Shown piece after piece: positions 37,092 through 49,000 of a stretch of 64,000 bases of DNA. Under the pieces are notes generated by a model. That model made no database searches. It had not been told where the DNA came from and saw only the letters and a list, made by a program, of their open reading frames with translations. Within the stretch, counting starts at the first letter, position 1; every line of letters begins with the position of its first letter. A program made the translations under genes and the position numbers. This DNA is from Haliclystus octoradiatus. Lineage: Eukaryota; Cnidaria; Staurozoa; Stauromedusae; Haliclystidae. Location of the stretch: assembly GCA_916610825.1 (NCBI GenBank), contig OU744452.1, forward strand, positions 15,959,103-16,023,102, read 5' to 3'.

Positions 37092-37562
37092 GCAACGGGA
37101 TCACTGGCCATTTTGACCTTTGCAGCCAATACCTCTATTCTATGTGCAATATTAAAAAAATTATGAGATTTACTGATTATTATCTATTTTAAATACAGCA
37201 CATTGTCATAATTTATTCAGAAACCTTTACACCCGTCAATTAACTTTACGAGAGGACAAAATTATTTTCAAAAGTCTTCTTATACGTTTCTCAAAATATA
37301 TATAAAGAAAGAAATTGGACGTTTCTCAGTTGCAACGGGATCACTGGCCATTTTGACCTTTGCAGGCAATACCTCTATTCTATGTGCAATATTAAAAAAA
37401 TTATGAGATTTACTAATTATTATCTATTTTAAATACAGGACATTGTCATAATTTATTCAGAAACCTTTACACCCGTCAATTAACTTTACGATTGAATCAG
37501 AGGACAAAATTATTTTCAAAAGTCTTTTTATACGTTTCTCAAAATATATATAAAGAAAGAAA
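37092..37562. repeat. 240-bp tandem duplication
   Basis: Two near-identical copies start GCAACGGGATCACTGGCCAT at 37,092 and 37,332. The second has an 8-bp insertion (ATTGAATC) and a few substitutions. No ORF. Confidence 0.9.
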
Positions 37563-37734
37563 TGGTGACCAAAATGAGATTCAATAGATAATCGTGAGAT
37601 TTTGTACAATATTAATTACTTTAAGTTTGTCCAAAGTTTCGTAATCTTTTCAGTGACCATTGTGTTTGGGAGTGTCTATATAGTCTATGAGCTATCATGC
37701 ATTTTTTGGGTGGTCTCATTTATATAACTGTTTC

Positions 37735-37774
37735 TGTGTGTGTGTGTGTGATAGATAGATAGATAGATAGATAT
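37735..37774. repeat. (GT)n(GATA)n microsatellite
   Basis: (TG)8 followed by six GATA units. The GATA part is the likely 3' tail of the adjacent minus-strand LINE; the GT part matches the tract on its other side at 39,041-39,102. Confidence 0.85.
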
Positions 37775-39030
37775 TAGTATATTTAAGACATATAAACAAC
37801 TTAATACAATGTTTTCTAGGCTTTTATAATTAATTACAAGTAAAAGTAAGACTCAGTTAAATGCAGTTGATTCTTGATGTCTGACAAATTGATTACGCTA
37901 CATAATAGTTATATTTCTGTTGTTTTAAGACTGTTTTTAATTTCATTTTTATATTTCATTTTATTATAGTGTTCAAATTGATTATATTTATTAAGTAGCT
38001 CTGCACCACGAAAGGAGAACGATCTCTTGCCACGGTCGGTATAAACACGTGGAAGTATGTACAGTTTATTACGTGTATCGTACCTTGAATGGGATTTCTT
38101 AAATAGATATTGCATGGTGGATCCATATAATCCAAGTGCTGACTGGCGAGCTGTGCACACAGTGCGTAATTCAGCAAGGTCTTTGATTGGAAGCCAGTCA
38201 ATTTCATCTAGTAGATCTCCCATCTCCTCAAATTTCCTTTTGCCAGCAATTAATTTTGCCGCCCAGTTCTGGATACTGATTTGCACACGCCGTATTTGTG
38301 TTTTTGTGCAAGAAGACCAGACTTCTAAAGCGTATAAGCAGGGCATGATTATTTTTGCCTCAATGACTTTTTTGAATAGTTCTGCTGGAATGAACTTACG
38401 TTGCTTTGAGATTGCTTTTAATCTGTAAGTTGCAGTTTTTATTAGTTGATTAATATGGCTCTTGTAAGTCATTTCATCATCGAATACCACTCCAAGATTT
38501 CTAGCTTGGCTGACATAGGTAAGAATTTGATTATCGATGAATAGATTCGGCAATGGTGTTGCTTTCACTCTCCTCTCTCCAATTGCCATTATTTGGGTTT
38601 TCTTTGCATTTACTAGAAGTGAGTTGGATTTAAACCATGATGTTATTGATTCTAGATCTTCCATGATATTGTGTTGTACGGTTGACAATGAATGTGGATT
38701 TTTTGGGTTATAATTATATAAAATTTGGCTGTCATCTGCGAATTGGCCTACAGTCCCATGAGAGATAGCAGTAGGTAGATCATTAACGTAAACTAAAAAG
38801 AGCAAAGGGCCAAGAATTGATCCCTGAGGTACACCACATGTCAATACAATTTCTTCAGAATAAATATTATTTACCTTTACAACTTGTCTTCTGTTTGCTA
38901 AATACGAGTTCATCCAGGCTAGTGCATGATCAGATAGTCCAAAGAGTTTCAGTTTATGCAGTAATATATCATGCTGGAGGCTATCGAAAGCTTTAGAAAG
39001 ATCGAGCAAAATTAGAAGGGACAGTGTGCA
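37751..39030 (-). mobile_element. 5'-truncated CR1/L2-like LINE
   Basis: Minus-strand insertion: truncated at about 39,030 within the RT domain, a 3' UTR after 37,909, and a (TATC)n tail at 37,751-37,774. (GT)n lies at both sides, so the element seems to have inserted into a GT microsatellite. Confidence 0.75.
37909..39009 (-). CDS. LINE reverse transcriptase, C-terminal 366 residues
   Basis: Uninterrupted ORF with RT motif A (LDLSKAFDSLQHDILLHKL), motif B (CGVPQGSILGPLLFLVYVND), catalytic FADDSQIL (the YADD position as FADD), and NAKKTQIMAIG. The C-terminal LINE domain contains RYDTRNKLYILPRVYTDRGK and FSFRGAELLN. The endonuclease and N-terminal RT regions are absent. The intact frame indicates a recent insertion, but the copy is dead on arrival. 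The listed start is just the first Met; the open frame extends to about 39,030. Confidence 0.85.
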   Translation of the reverse strand: MLDLSKAFDSLQHDILLHKLKLFGLSDHALAWMNSYLANRRQVVKVNNIYSEEIVLTCGVPQGSILGPLLFLVYVNDLPTAISHGTVGQFADDSQILYNYNPKNPHSLSTVQHNIMEDLESITSWFKSNSLLVNAKKTQIMAIGERRVKATPLPNLFIDNQILTYVSQARNLGVVFDDEMTYKSHINQLIKTATYRLKAISKQRKFIPAELFKKVIEAKIIMPCLYALEVWSSCTKTQIRRVQISIQNWAAKLIAGKRKFEEMGDLLDEIDWLPIKDLAELRTVCTARQSALGLYGSTMQYLFKKSHSRYDTRNKLYILPRVYTDRGKRSFSFRGAELLNKYNQFEHYNKMKYKNEIKNSLKTTEI

Positions 39031-39036
39031 AAATCA

Positions 39037-39040
<4 letters not shown>

Positions 39041-39102
<62 letters not shown>
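39041..39102. repeat. (GT)31 microsatellite
   Basis: Pure GT run of about 62 bp next to the 5' junction of the LINE. Confidence 0.97.
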
Positions 39103-39661
39103 AATATTATTTAACATTGTTTTAACATGAGAAATACTTCTTGTTTACATTGTTACGATGGGTGAGTGTAAATAATTCACCAATAATACGGTTTAACTAC
39201 TTATTATACTATAATAGCTTACATGTTAATTGAACTAACTTCTACTCTACTAATTAGGATAATTAAAATGAGAAAGGGCATTGAGAGCCAAATTGAAAAT
39301 TATGAAAAAATTAAAATTTTGGAACTGTAGAATAGCGATAGAAGGAAATACAACGTTAATTTAAGTTGAGATTTGAGAATGAGATAACGTCCATTATTGT
39401 CCCTTCCTTTTCCCATTTCAGAACCAAATCCAGAACGACAGCAGCGTTAAATTGGATGTGGTTGAGGTACTTTATCTGTTTCGGGATAAAACTCCACATT
39501 CTAGTTCCGATTGAACGAACAGATCTCCGGGTCGATACAATTTAGAGCAGCATTTGTTCTGCCCACGGCGGCTTGCGCTTTTGATCACACTTGACTCATA
39601 GTATGATTAGAATGTGGCGCATCTATCATGATTGAGAGGTCATCTTTCGGAGGCATATTTC

Positions 39662-39693
39662 CATAGACATAATAGATATCTATTATGTCTATG
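39662..39693. repeat. Perfect 32-bp palindrome
   Basis: CATAGACATAATAGAT is followed immediately by its exact reverse complement, with no loop. It lies within the decayed LINE. Confidence 0.9.
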
Positions 39694-40062
39694 CATATTT
39701 CGCAAGGATAACAATGGTCTCGTAATTGCCATGACTACATGATTGCAATAGAGGCGAGGATAATGTATACAGTTCAAGTCAACTATGTTCAAGCAGAAGA
39801 GGTTTTATAATTTTGATAATTTGCTATTGCAAGTTGCCATTAATTAATCCGCCCCCGTTGAAAAATTTGGCAATGATTTTTTACATTTCAGAGATATCAT
39901 CTGTTGTGCGGGACACATAAAAAACTTGGAGTCAACAGCGAAAAGGTTGATTTTGCAATTTCCTTTCATACAGGTGATTTATATGTCATTTATGTCTAAA
40001 AGAATAAGAGGGGTCCCATGTGTTGACATATTAGAAATGGGGACATGTCGTTGCGAAAAAAA

Positions 40063-40170
40063 TTCTTCGCAATGATTTTCTTCGCAACGACTGTTCTTCG
40101 CAATGAGTTTCTTAGCAACGACCATTCTTCACAACGACTGTTCTTCGCCATGAGTTTCTTCGCAACGAAA
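40063..40170. repeat. 15-16 bp tandem repeat, about seven units
   Basis: Imperfect units of TTCTTCGCAACGACTG and TTCTTCGCAATGAGT alternate; it interrupts the decayed LINE. Confidence 0.8.
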
Positions 40171-40464
40171 TACACTCATAGAAATTACATTGTGGACAAC
40201 TACTCTTTGGGAAGGGCCAGTTAGAAATTAAGAAATCCATTCTAGTTCAAATTTCAAACCAAGAGTGGACAATTTGATAGTAAGCTTTTCTTGAAAAACA
40301 GATGCGAATACTTTTGCCAAGTCAAGATATATACAATCAATCCGATATTTCCTTTTAGCAAAAGCGACAAAATCATTAAGACAATCAATTAGCCACTAAC
40401 GTGCAAGTCGAGCACTTTTGTAGGAATATAAGTTGTTCTTTAGATATATAATTATAAATTATAA

Positions 40465-40540
40465 TAAAAGGAGTCAAAAACTACACATTCATAATTGTTA
40501 CTAATAGTTTCATGCTTACGCAATCATCAGACAAAAAAAA
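40465..40540. repeat. Sequence related to the 6.07-kb MITE arm
   Basis: GGAGTCAAAAACTACACATT, then TTGTTACT, AGTTTCATGCTTA and TCATCAGAC follow the same order as the left arm of the MITE at 6,067. A matching right arm could not be clearly defined. Confidence 0.4.
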
Positions 40541-41944
40541 ATTATAAATTATAAATTGCTAATTATAAACATTAGATGATTCATCATTTCTTTGTTGATA
40601 ATTGACTCCATGACTTTGCAACATATGCCTATAAGAGATAGGCCGATAATTATTGATTAATGATTCCATTCCCTTTTTGTAAATTGGCGTAACAAGGGCT
40701 GGTTTGAAGTTGTTTCCATATTAAAGGCCTGGGTTCTAATGTATACTAATTATGCTAAATCTATCACGTGATAACGTGTGACGATATACGACACTACTGA
40801 AGTACCTCTTGACTGCTGAATGCATCATACGTTTTTGCAGCATGTTTGTATTTGTTTTTAGTTGTTGCTGAAAAGCTGCGCTTTTTGTATAATCTTTTCA
40901 TACTACAGTACATGCCACTTTTCTGATTTCTTTAGGCATAGAAAATGTTCTTGTAGGGTTAAACTTGGGAACAAATGTATCAATATAATATTTGAATATA
41001 TACAGGATATCTCCGGCCAATAGTCCTCTACAGAACTGGTCGACGAACTCAATTGATTCCAGCTAACTGAAGAAGGATATCTGCCTTTTGAAAGTTTGGA
41101 ATCAAAGTATCTGAGTCGTTTGACTTTTTCACAATCGTGTAAATATAATATGATAAATGAGGAATGATCACAAGAGGTTGTTTTAAAGGCTCAGATATTT
41201 CAAAATTTATAATAGTCTTAACTTTGCTGTTTAAGATTAAGTCAAGAAAATTTTCATTCCGATATGAATTGTCTGTAATTTGACATAAATGATTGCTGTT
41301 ACAAACTAGTGAAGGAATAGATCTTGGATATGAGAACCATTAGAGGTTGGCACATACCGGTCAATAGAACTATTGTAAAAGAAATGTTAAAATCCCATCA
41401 TACCATGATAATTAATTTGATTATCTATGGTTCTGTAGAAGGTTGAAATATCTCAACCAATCATTTGATGATATACTTCGCCACTCCCTTGGTTGTTACT
41501 GGCCCAATAAATTGTCCAGCTCGGATAATTGCTAATTGTGCTGGATTTTTATTCAAAATTAAAGGCGGACTGTACAAACCTTCCTAAGAGACCCAGACAT
41601 TGAAGCTTTTTACTATATTGATAAGAAGACTGAAGACTTATCAATAACTGCAAAGTGTGAAGGACAGCTTCGGGATTAGTCATCTATGTTTGCATTAACT
41701 TGAGTAAATATCATTCATTATTATTTTAGCTTCATTATCGTATACAATCATTATGACAATGTCTTTGTTAACTATATTAAACTTTCGATCTGATCAATCG
41801 CTATTAACACTAATATTATTCACTACATAAGCCGCTACCACCACACACAGCGTAAACAGCTCTAAAAGACGCTATGAGATGTGAGCCAAAAAGAGGTAAT
41901 TGCCTCAGATCATTACATGATTATATCATGCACCACTCACACTA

Positions 41945-42205
41945 GATGGATCTGAAAATCTGGAAACTTATCATGAAAGCATACTGAAAACTTACTGAAT
42001 AGGTTTACTGAATTGGGCCCCGAGTTGGAATCTTTTCACCCAGTAGCTTTCAAATTTTAACATGCGTTTCAGTAGTTTTTCAGTAGAATGAGAACATTCT
42101 AAATTCAAGTATCTGGTGAATATCAGCATGGTTTCAGAGCCCAATCCCATTCCAGTATGTTTTCAGTATAGCGATTCGATATTTCCTAGTTTCATAGTGC
42201 GGCCA
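41945..42205. repeat. ACTGAAAA-rich repeat
   Basis: Inverted relative of 27,225-27,500: the right end is the inverse of CACTATGAAACTAGGAAAT, the interior has ACTGAAAA and its complement. The two halves are partly complementary to each other. Confidence 0.45.
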
Positions 42206-42491
42206 CACGGCCATGGCCGCAGAAGAAGAGGAAATTAGTCATCAACAAGAACCATATTGTCGTTTTGCGTACCATGATGATGGTTGTACATAATGATACA
42301 TTTTTAAATCTATATGTGTAAATGTATTTAATTAAAGGTAAGATGAACGCGTTGTTCAGCAGAACAACAGCGTTTTACACTTTAATTTATTGAAAGAGAA
42401 AATAGAAGGATTAAATATAAAGCCCATGTATAATATATAGTAATTAAAAGTTTCTCCCAAAAACATAAATATAATAAACAAATCAATTCAT

Positions 42492-43010
42492 ATCCCCATT
42501 AATTACTATATAAATCATTTTAATTAATTAATTATTACAAATTAATACTACCATCATTTATTTTAATTAATTAATTATTAATAATTAAAACTACCATAAT
42601 CTGACCATAATCACTATAATATCATACTACTACCATAATAATACTACAATATCCCCAATTAATTACTATATAAATCATTTTAATTAATTAATTATTACTA
42701 ATTAATACTACCATCATTTATTTTAATTAATTAATTATTAATAATTAAAACTACCATAATCTGACCATAATCACTATAATATCATACTACTACCATAATA
42801 ATACTACAATATCCCCAATTAATTACTATATAAATCATTTTAATTAATTAATTATTACTAATTAATACTATCATAAGTCTAATACCATAATCACTATAAT
42901 ATCATACTACTACCATAATAATACTACAATATCCCCAATTAATTACTATATAAATCATTTTAATTAATTAATTATTACTAATTAATACTACTATCATTTA
43001 TATTTTAATT
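42492..43010. repeat. AT-rich tandem repeat, 160-bp units
   Basis: Units start ATCCCCAATTAATTACTATA at 42,492 (variant), 42,651, 42,811 and 42,931; the third is shortened to 120 bp. It begins immediately past the GALK2 stop codon, and each long unit offers an AATAAA on the minus strand (for example near 42,717). Confidence 0.9.
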
Positions 43011-43022
43011 CAGTAATTATAA

Positions 43023-46000
43023 TTAATTAATACTACCATAAATTAACGCAGCACCCATTTGTGGTATAGCACAAAATATATTTCCTTTGATTTTAGATTT
43101 TCTTTTTTCTGTTCTGTTATAATACCGGTTTGTTATTCGGTTAACAAATTCATCGTAAAAATTGTCCGATATAAGTGAAAGAGTAAATCCACCCCAGCCT
43201 GCGCCAATCAATCGTGAACCAATCGCACCAGAATCTCTGAAAATGTTAATGAATTTATTTTAATGTTGAAAAAACAGTGAAATAGGGAGCTCTTCTATTG
43301 ATTCTCAGATAATCTTTTCATACCATCCTAACTCAAGAAATTCATTTCTAAACATCGGAAAGATTTTGTCACAACTATATGTACTTTGGCAGAGCCTCAG
43401 AGTCAAAATCAAATCAAAGTGTTTTAACATCAAGCAAAGATGATTGTACCTCATATCATCCATGAACAAAACTATTGATGCAGATCATGCAGATCAACCT
43501 ATGTAAGAAGGTTAGTCACAAACAAAATGAGGGTACTTTTCTATATAGGTTAGTTCCACATCTTGTGACACTGTGTAGTGGTCATATAGACAGGTGGCTA
43601 CTCTATAGAGTGACCTTTATACGCAGGTTTTGCTGTACTTGAATTTGCAACTCGTTATTTTGTAAAACGTACCCACGCGGTAACTGCGGCATTCTTGTAT
43701 TGCCACAGTAAAATACGAGGTTAAATAAATAAAATGAATGAATGAACTCCTCATTTAGATTATTGCACTTAAGTTTCATTGGTATTTCTAAATGTGGATA
43801 TGATAGACCTTGAATCTCAAAATGCATTGAATGCTGATGCATACATTATTTCAACTGGGCTAATTATCAAACCCAGCATGCATCAATCATACCATCATAT
43901 CATCATGCTCAACATTATATTTACTAATTATCCAATCCGGCTAGGCAGCTATCAATCCTATCATACCCTTTTGCCATAGTATCTCACCTGCAAATACTAA
44001 CAAGTTCTTCCACTTCATCACAACAATTCTCAAAATCGTCTCTTAAGCTGGCATGGCTTTCGTTGAGTAATTTTCCTAATTCCTAAAATGCCACATAATA
44101 AAATTATTATTAATATCTTGGTAAATATTTGAAAAAAGTTAAAACTTGTGAAACCTTGCGAAAAAGGAAAAACTGTGGCTCAAATCCTCAAAGGTCAACT
44201 CAGCCTTGACATTATCGAAGGAAAACAGTAGGTCTGCACGTAAGCTATGTATGTGTGGCTTTGAGAATTAATTTTGGAACATGCTCAAGGTCCTGCTAAA
44301 TATTTCAAGTGCCCACATCCAAGTCCAGTCAAAAGATGAAGGATTAGGACAAAGGCCTGAGAGTCGCGGCTTAGCTCAAAAAGGTCAATAAAACAATAAT
44401 CGCTCTTAGAAACAGGGGGCCTCTCCTCTATCTAGAATAGTGGTACAGCGGCATTCAGTCTCATTATCTTATTAGAGGACCAATAGCACCTAATGCAAGG
44501 GTCAGTAATAATAATAATGTAGACGTAGAAAATGTAGCATCAAATTAACCTACGACCTATGACCTATTCTTAACTTACCAGCAAGCATGATTCAGATCTG
44601 TTTTCACAAATTTGCTTAAATTTAATAACGCGATAAGCTTCTGAATAAATATGTAAACTTCTTTGCCTCAATTTGAAAACATCTACTTCAGTTTTGAGAA
44701 ATAATTCTTCACTTTCTTTTTCCTGAAAGATAGATAGACAAATATGGCATCAGTTACATTCTGAAGATAAGCATCTTTGTATAACAACAAGCAATAAAAT
44801 TAATTGGATACAATGAATGTTTATTTTGAACAAAGCTTTTCAAACATTCGTTTGCCATTACAATGTTTTCATCACAATATCAACTCAATTCATAATTACC
44901 TACGTGAACACATGACCTAATTTTAATCAAACAGTTCATGAAATGTAAAGCTCCCAAATTTCACATGCAAATAAAGCAAATTAATTCAATTTTGAACATA
45001 TCAGAACTCAGACTTGAATATTCATAATTTCATCCGTGAACACAGTTCATGAACATTTGATGATCAAATTTTAATCAAACAGTTTATGAAATGTCAAGCT
45101 CCCAAATTTCACATGCAAATATTCAATTTTGAACATATCGGAACTCAGACTTGAACATACATAGTTACCAAAGTTGAACACAGTTCATGAACATTCAATG
45201 AACAATTCTTTATCAAATTTACTGATTACTTTTGAGAGTAGGAGTTCTTTCCACTTACATTCAATCCTAAGTAATCTGTTATTTCTTCTCTTGTGTAAGG
45301 TTCTGTGTGTAAATGGTCTTTTACATAACATATCCTGATAAGAAAATATCAATCAAAAAGTAATGAAATGATCAGAATGTCAACCGTAGAATAAAATGAC
45401 CAAATCAAAGACCCAAACTAAAGTAATATGGAGGTTTAGATTCAGTACAGGTACAGCTATGAGTACAGCTTTCTCGTTGCGCATCACTTGCTCTGAAACC
45501 TGTACTGACCTCCTCGTTTTGGAACGGCTTTCGGCACGAAACATGAACCATGAGAGAACATGTTTTGTTTTCGTTGTTTTGCTTTGTTTTGGTTTTACTT
45601 TAGCTTTTTTGAATGAAATTTTATTGTTGCTATAAAATTTATACGTAGAATCAAAATGAATCCTGAACAAATTGTCAGAAATTTTGTTTTTACCTGGAAA
45701 ACAGAAACGGAGGTTTTATGTTATTGAATCTAAACATCTTGTTTTGAAGGAGCGAGTAAAGATATAACTCAGTCTTCTTGTTGACTAAACATGAACTTGA
45801 ACCGGTACCGGTTCTAAATCTAATAAACCTCCCTTATATCATCAAGAGAGGTTTACTGGTATTGATGTACAAGAGTTCAAGGTGAGAGACAAGGAGAAAC
45901 CGTAACAAAACACATACCGGTACTTGTTGAGTACTCAATGTTTTATACTGGATCCATAGCATAATTATAAATATAGATATCTCTATATTAATAGTATTGT

Positions 46001-49000
46001 CTGTTTGTAAATAAGCATTTGTATATTTCTAACTTATGTATGTCTCACAGGAAAAATAATACCGATAATCTGTTGTTGAGAAATTGTGCAAACATTTGTG
46101 TCGAGATAAACTTGCACGTTTTGGTTTTGTAGTATGAAAATTATGAATTTCTGACGTCGTTTTAAAATAATAAAATTTATTTGATATCATTGTATTTTAA
46201 CAAATTTTGGTTTAATTTTAGTAAGCAAAACACAAATTTGAGATAAATGACGGCGATAAAAGAGGCATGATTGGCAATATTTCGTTATTTTCATAAGAAC
46301 ATCGTCATGCAAGAGAGTGATAATGGAAATTTACAAAATATATATAGAGAAAATAGCTAATTAGCATAACACAAATCATACGGTGAAAAACTTTTAACAG
46401 AGTGCTAAAAAATTTGAACAAAGAGCTGGGATTTCACAGAGTCTAATTGTGTATTGAGTGTAGGCTTGATCTGTCGAGTCGCAAGCATTTCATGGATTAG
46501 ACAATCAAATCAATTTTTGTATTTTTTGATTACTCTGAAATTTTCATGGCAATCGTGGACAGTTATACCGTGTGACTGTCGAAGATGAGATCCAATGGTC
46601 GATCCGCTATGTCCTTCAATGCGTTGATGTAAGTGATCAAATATTATGCTAATTATGCTAATTAGCTATTTTCTCTATATATATTTTGTAAATTTCCATT
46701 ATCACTTTCTTGCCTGACAATGTTATTATGAAGGTAACGAAATATCGCCAATCATGTCTCTTTTATCGCTGTCATTTATCTCAAATTTAATAAGTAAGAA
46801 TTTATTAATCAAAACACAACAACAAAAAAGTCTGCATAAGAAGATTATGATCCTATAAATTGTACATATAATCCGGTATATATGTATCTGTAAATGTCTG
46901 CAAATTGATTTATATAGGTCTATAAGAATTCAAATATGTTTCTTCATTTTGTTAGAAGAATTAATTAGCTGGTTTGATCAACATTTAATTTGAGGTTTTC
47001 AAAGGGTTTAATATTTTCAGGATTTACGTTTATTTGGTGTTTGAGACTTATAAATTGAAGAAAAGATACTCCGTACCCATTATTATCTTCTTGTGTCGAG
47101 ACAAATTATCAACTTTAAATGGTTTGATAAAATTCAAGCCCGTGAAAAATTGAAACATTTTTCTAGGCCCAAAAGTTCAAAAATTACGACATAAATTTGT
47201 TTGAAAAATTATAGATTAATATTTAAGAAACTTCGATTTCTAACAGCAATCCAAAACAAAAGATAGCCTACATCAGAAAGTATGTACCTGGCTAGCCTGC
47301 ATACCAGTCCTTTTCCGCCTGATTATACCAGTGATTTTCCGCCTGATTATACCAGTGATTTTCCGCCTGATTATAAGTTCCCATGAGCTGGGGATATAAT
47401 TTATGCATTACGTCGTATTATCATTAAGATCATTGTGGCGGATGGTAACTATGACGTGTTTGATATTAAAGATATGTTTTTATGCTGATGATCACTTGTA
47501 TCTGAGTATTACCACCTGATCATGATTATTATTATAGGAAACCAAAGTAAATCACATAATTTTGGAGGGTATGAATTTTTTTATGCGCTGTTGTAGCTGA
47601 TACTTCAAACTTCTGCTTTAATTACGTAAGCAGCGTCCTTCATCTACTTATGACGGAAATTTCAGATGCTTCATATAAAAAATGCAGCAATAGTGACAAT
47701 TATAAAATATAATTACATTTGAGTCAAACTCTGTCCAAGGCGCAATTGAACACTTTTATGGCCAATGACTGACCTCCAATCAAGACCAAGCTTCTTTGCA
47801 AGGACCTAGAGAAATCAAATATGCTATACAGTGTAACTAGCTTAAATACAAGTCGAAATTGCTAACATTTTCATTATAGTTAGCCAAATTTGATTTGCAC
47901 TTATCCGAAATTCTTTGGCAAGGCACTCTTCTTCGGGTTACACTGTATTTCAGAAGTGTAGATTGAAAATGGTTGTAAAGTTTTTAAAAAGGTCTAGTTA
48001 TAATATTACTCATACACGTATTACATATGAACATAAAATTGATGCTAGGACTAAAGTTGGTTAATAATCATTTATATTGAGATATAAATGCAGTGAATAA
48101 GATTTGATGAGATGATCGTACAAGACTGCAATTCAACTCGTTCTCAAGTATGTGTACTTGTAGGAGATTCAATACAAACAATTCTGTAGCCATAATAAGT
48201 TGTTGGCTCACATACAATAGAAACAAGAAAAATGCACATGCATCAACGAGTTATGGAGACTTGATCAACTCTAGTTGTGTGATTTGTTTGTTTAAATATA
48301 TTGCCTGTTGTCCCTTCCTGTGATCGTAGCCGTGATGTAATATAAACTTGTAAAGTCTGCCAGCTGACTGCGGTATGGCAGGTCAGCGGTGTTTGTATAT
48401 AAAAATAGAGTTTGAAGTCTTGTTAACTGACTCGCGTATAGAGTTCGTTGAGAGACCAGTGAAAAGATAATTACTTGAACTTTTACTGTGTCTTTTATGT
48501 CTCCCTCACATCGACCATAGTCTTACACTAGTAGAAGCTAGAAGCAAACAGTGAATACTATGATTCAGGTGTTGATAACATACCCTTGCTGAAAGCTGAC
48601 TCTCAGCAACACGAACATTGAAAAGAACACTTGGATTGTCAGCTTTAGTGATTTCAACCTATTGAAAAGAAATGCAATATAGTCAAACTTGCTAAAATGG
48701 CCACCTGTCTATATAGTGACCACGTCTCTGCCAAAGTTTCACAATTATTTTTATATTGAATAAATTCTGTATATAAAAGCCAACTGTATATATTGGTCAA
48801 TCTATCAACACAAAATAGCTGACTGTTATGTGAACAAAAGAATAAAAGCCATGTGTATAATCTATATATAAAAGCTTTTGTCTAAAAGTTGTAAGAGAGT
48901 TGCAATTTCGAATGTCCTTCGGTAGGGTGTTATAAGCTTATAACTTAATTATTTAATATTATTATCATCTCAACATTGTAAGGACATTGAGTAAGTAGCC

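Larger units (their letters stand above)
39395..41600 (-). pseudogene. Decayed non-LTR retrotransposon (EEP + RT)
   Basis: Minus-strand remnants in the correct order: an endonuclease-like WDFNISF (GDFN remnant) near 41,390 and LDLILNSKVKTI near 41,230; RT N-terminus PIYKKGMESLINNYRPISLI near 40,640-40,700; motif A IYLDLAKVFASVFQEKLTIK near 40,290-40,340; a degenerate catalytic FAVDS near 39,935; and C-terminal SVRSIGTRMWSFIPKQIKYL near 39,460-39,520. Frameshifts and stops separate these pieces, and a short tandem repeat interrupts at 40,063-40,170. It overlaps RT regions present in the 37.9-39.0 kb LINE, so it is a separate, older copy. Confidence 0.7.

Noticed and set aside
45380-45670. Antisense ORF pair of 79-96 residues
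   Set aside because: Low-complexity, intronic within GALK2, no match to the missing GALK2 segment.
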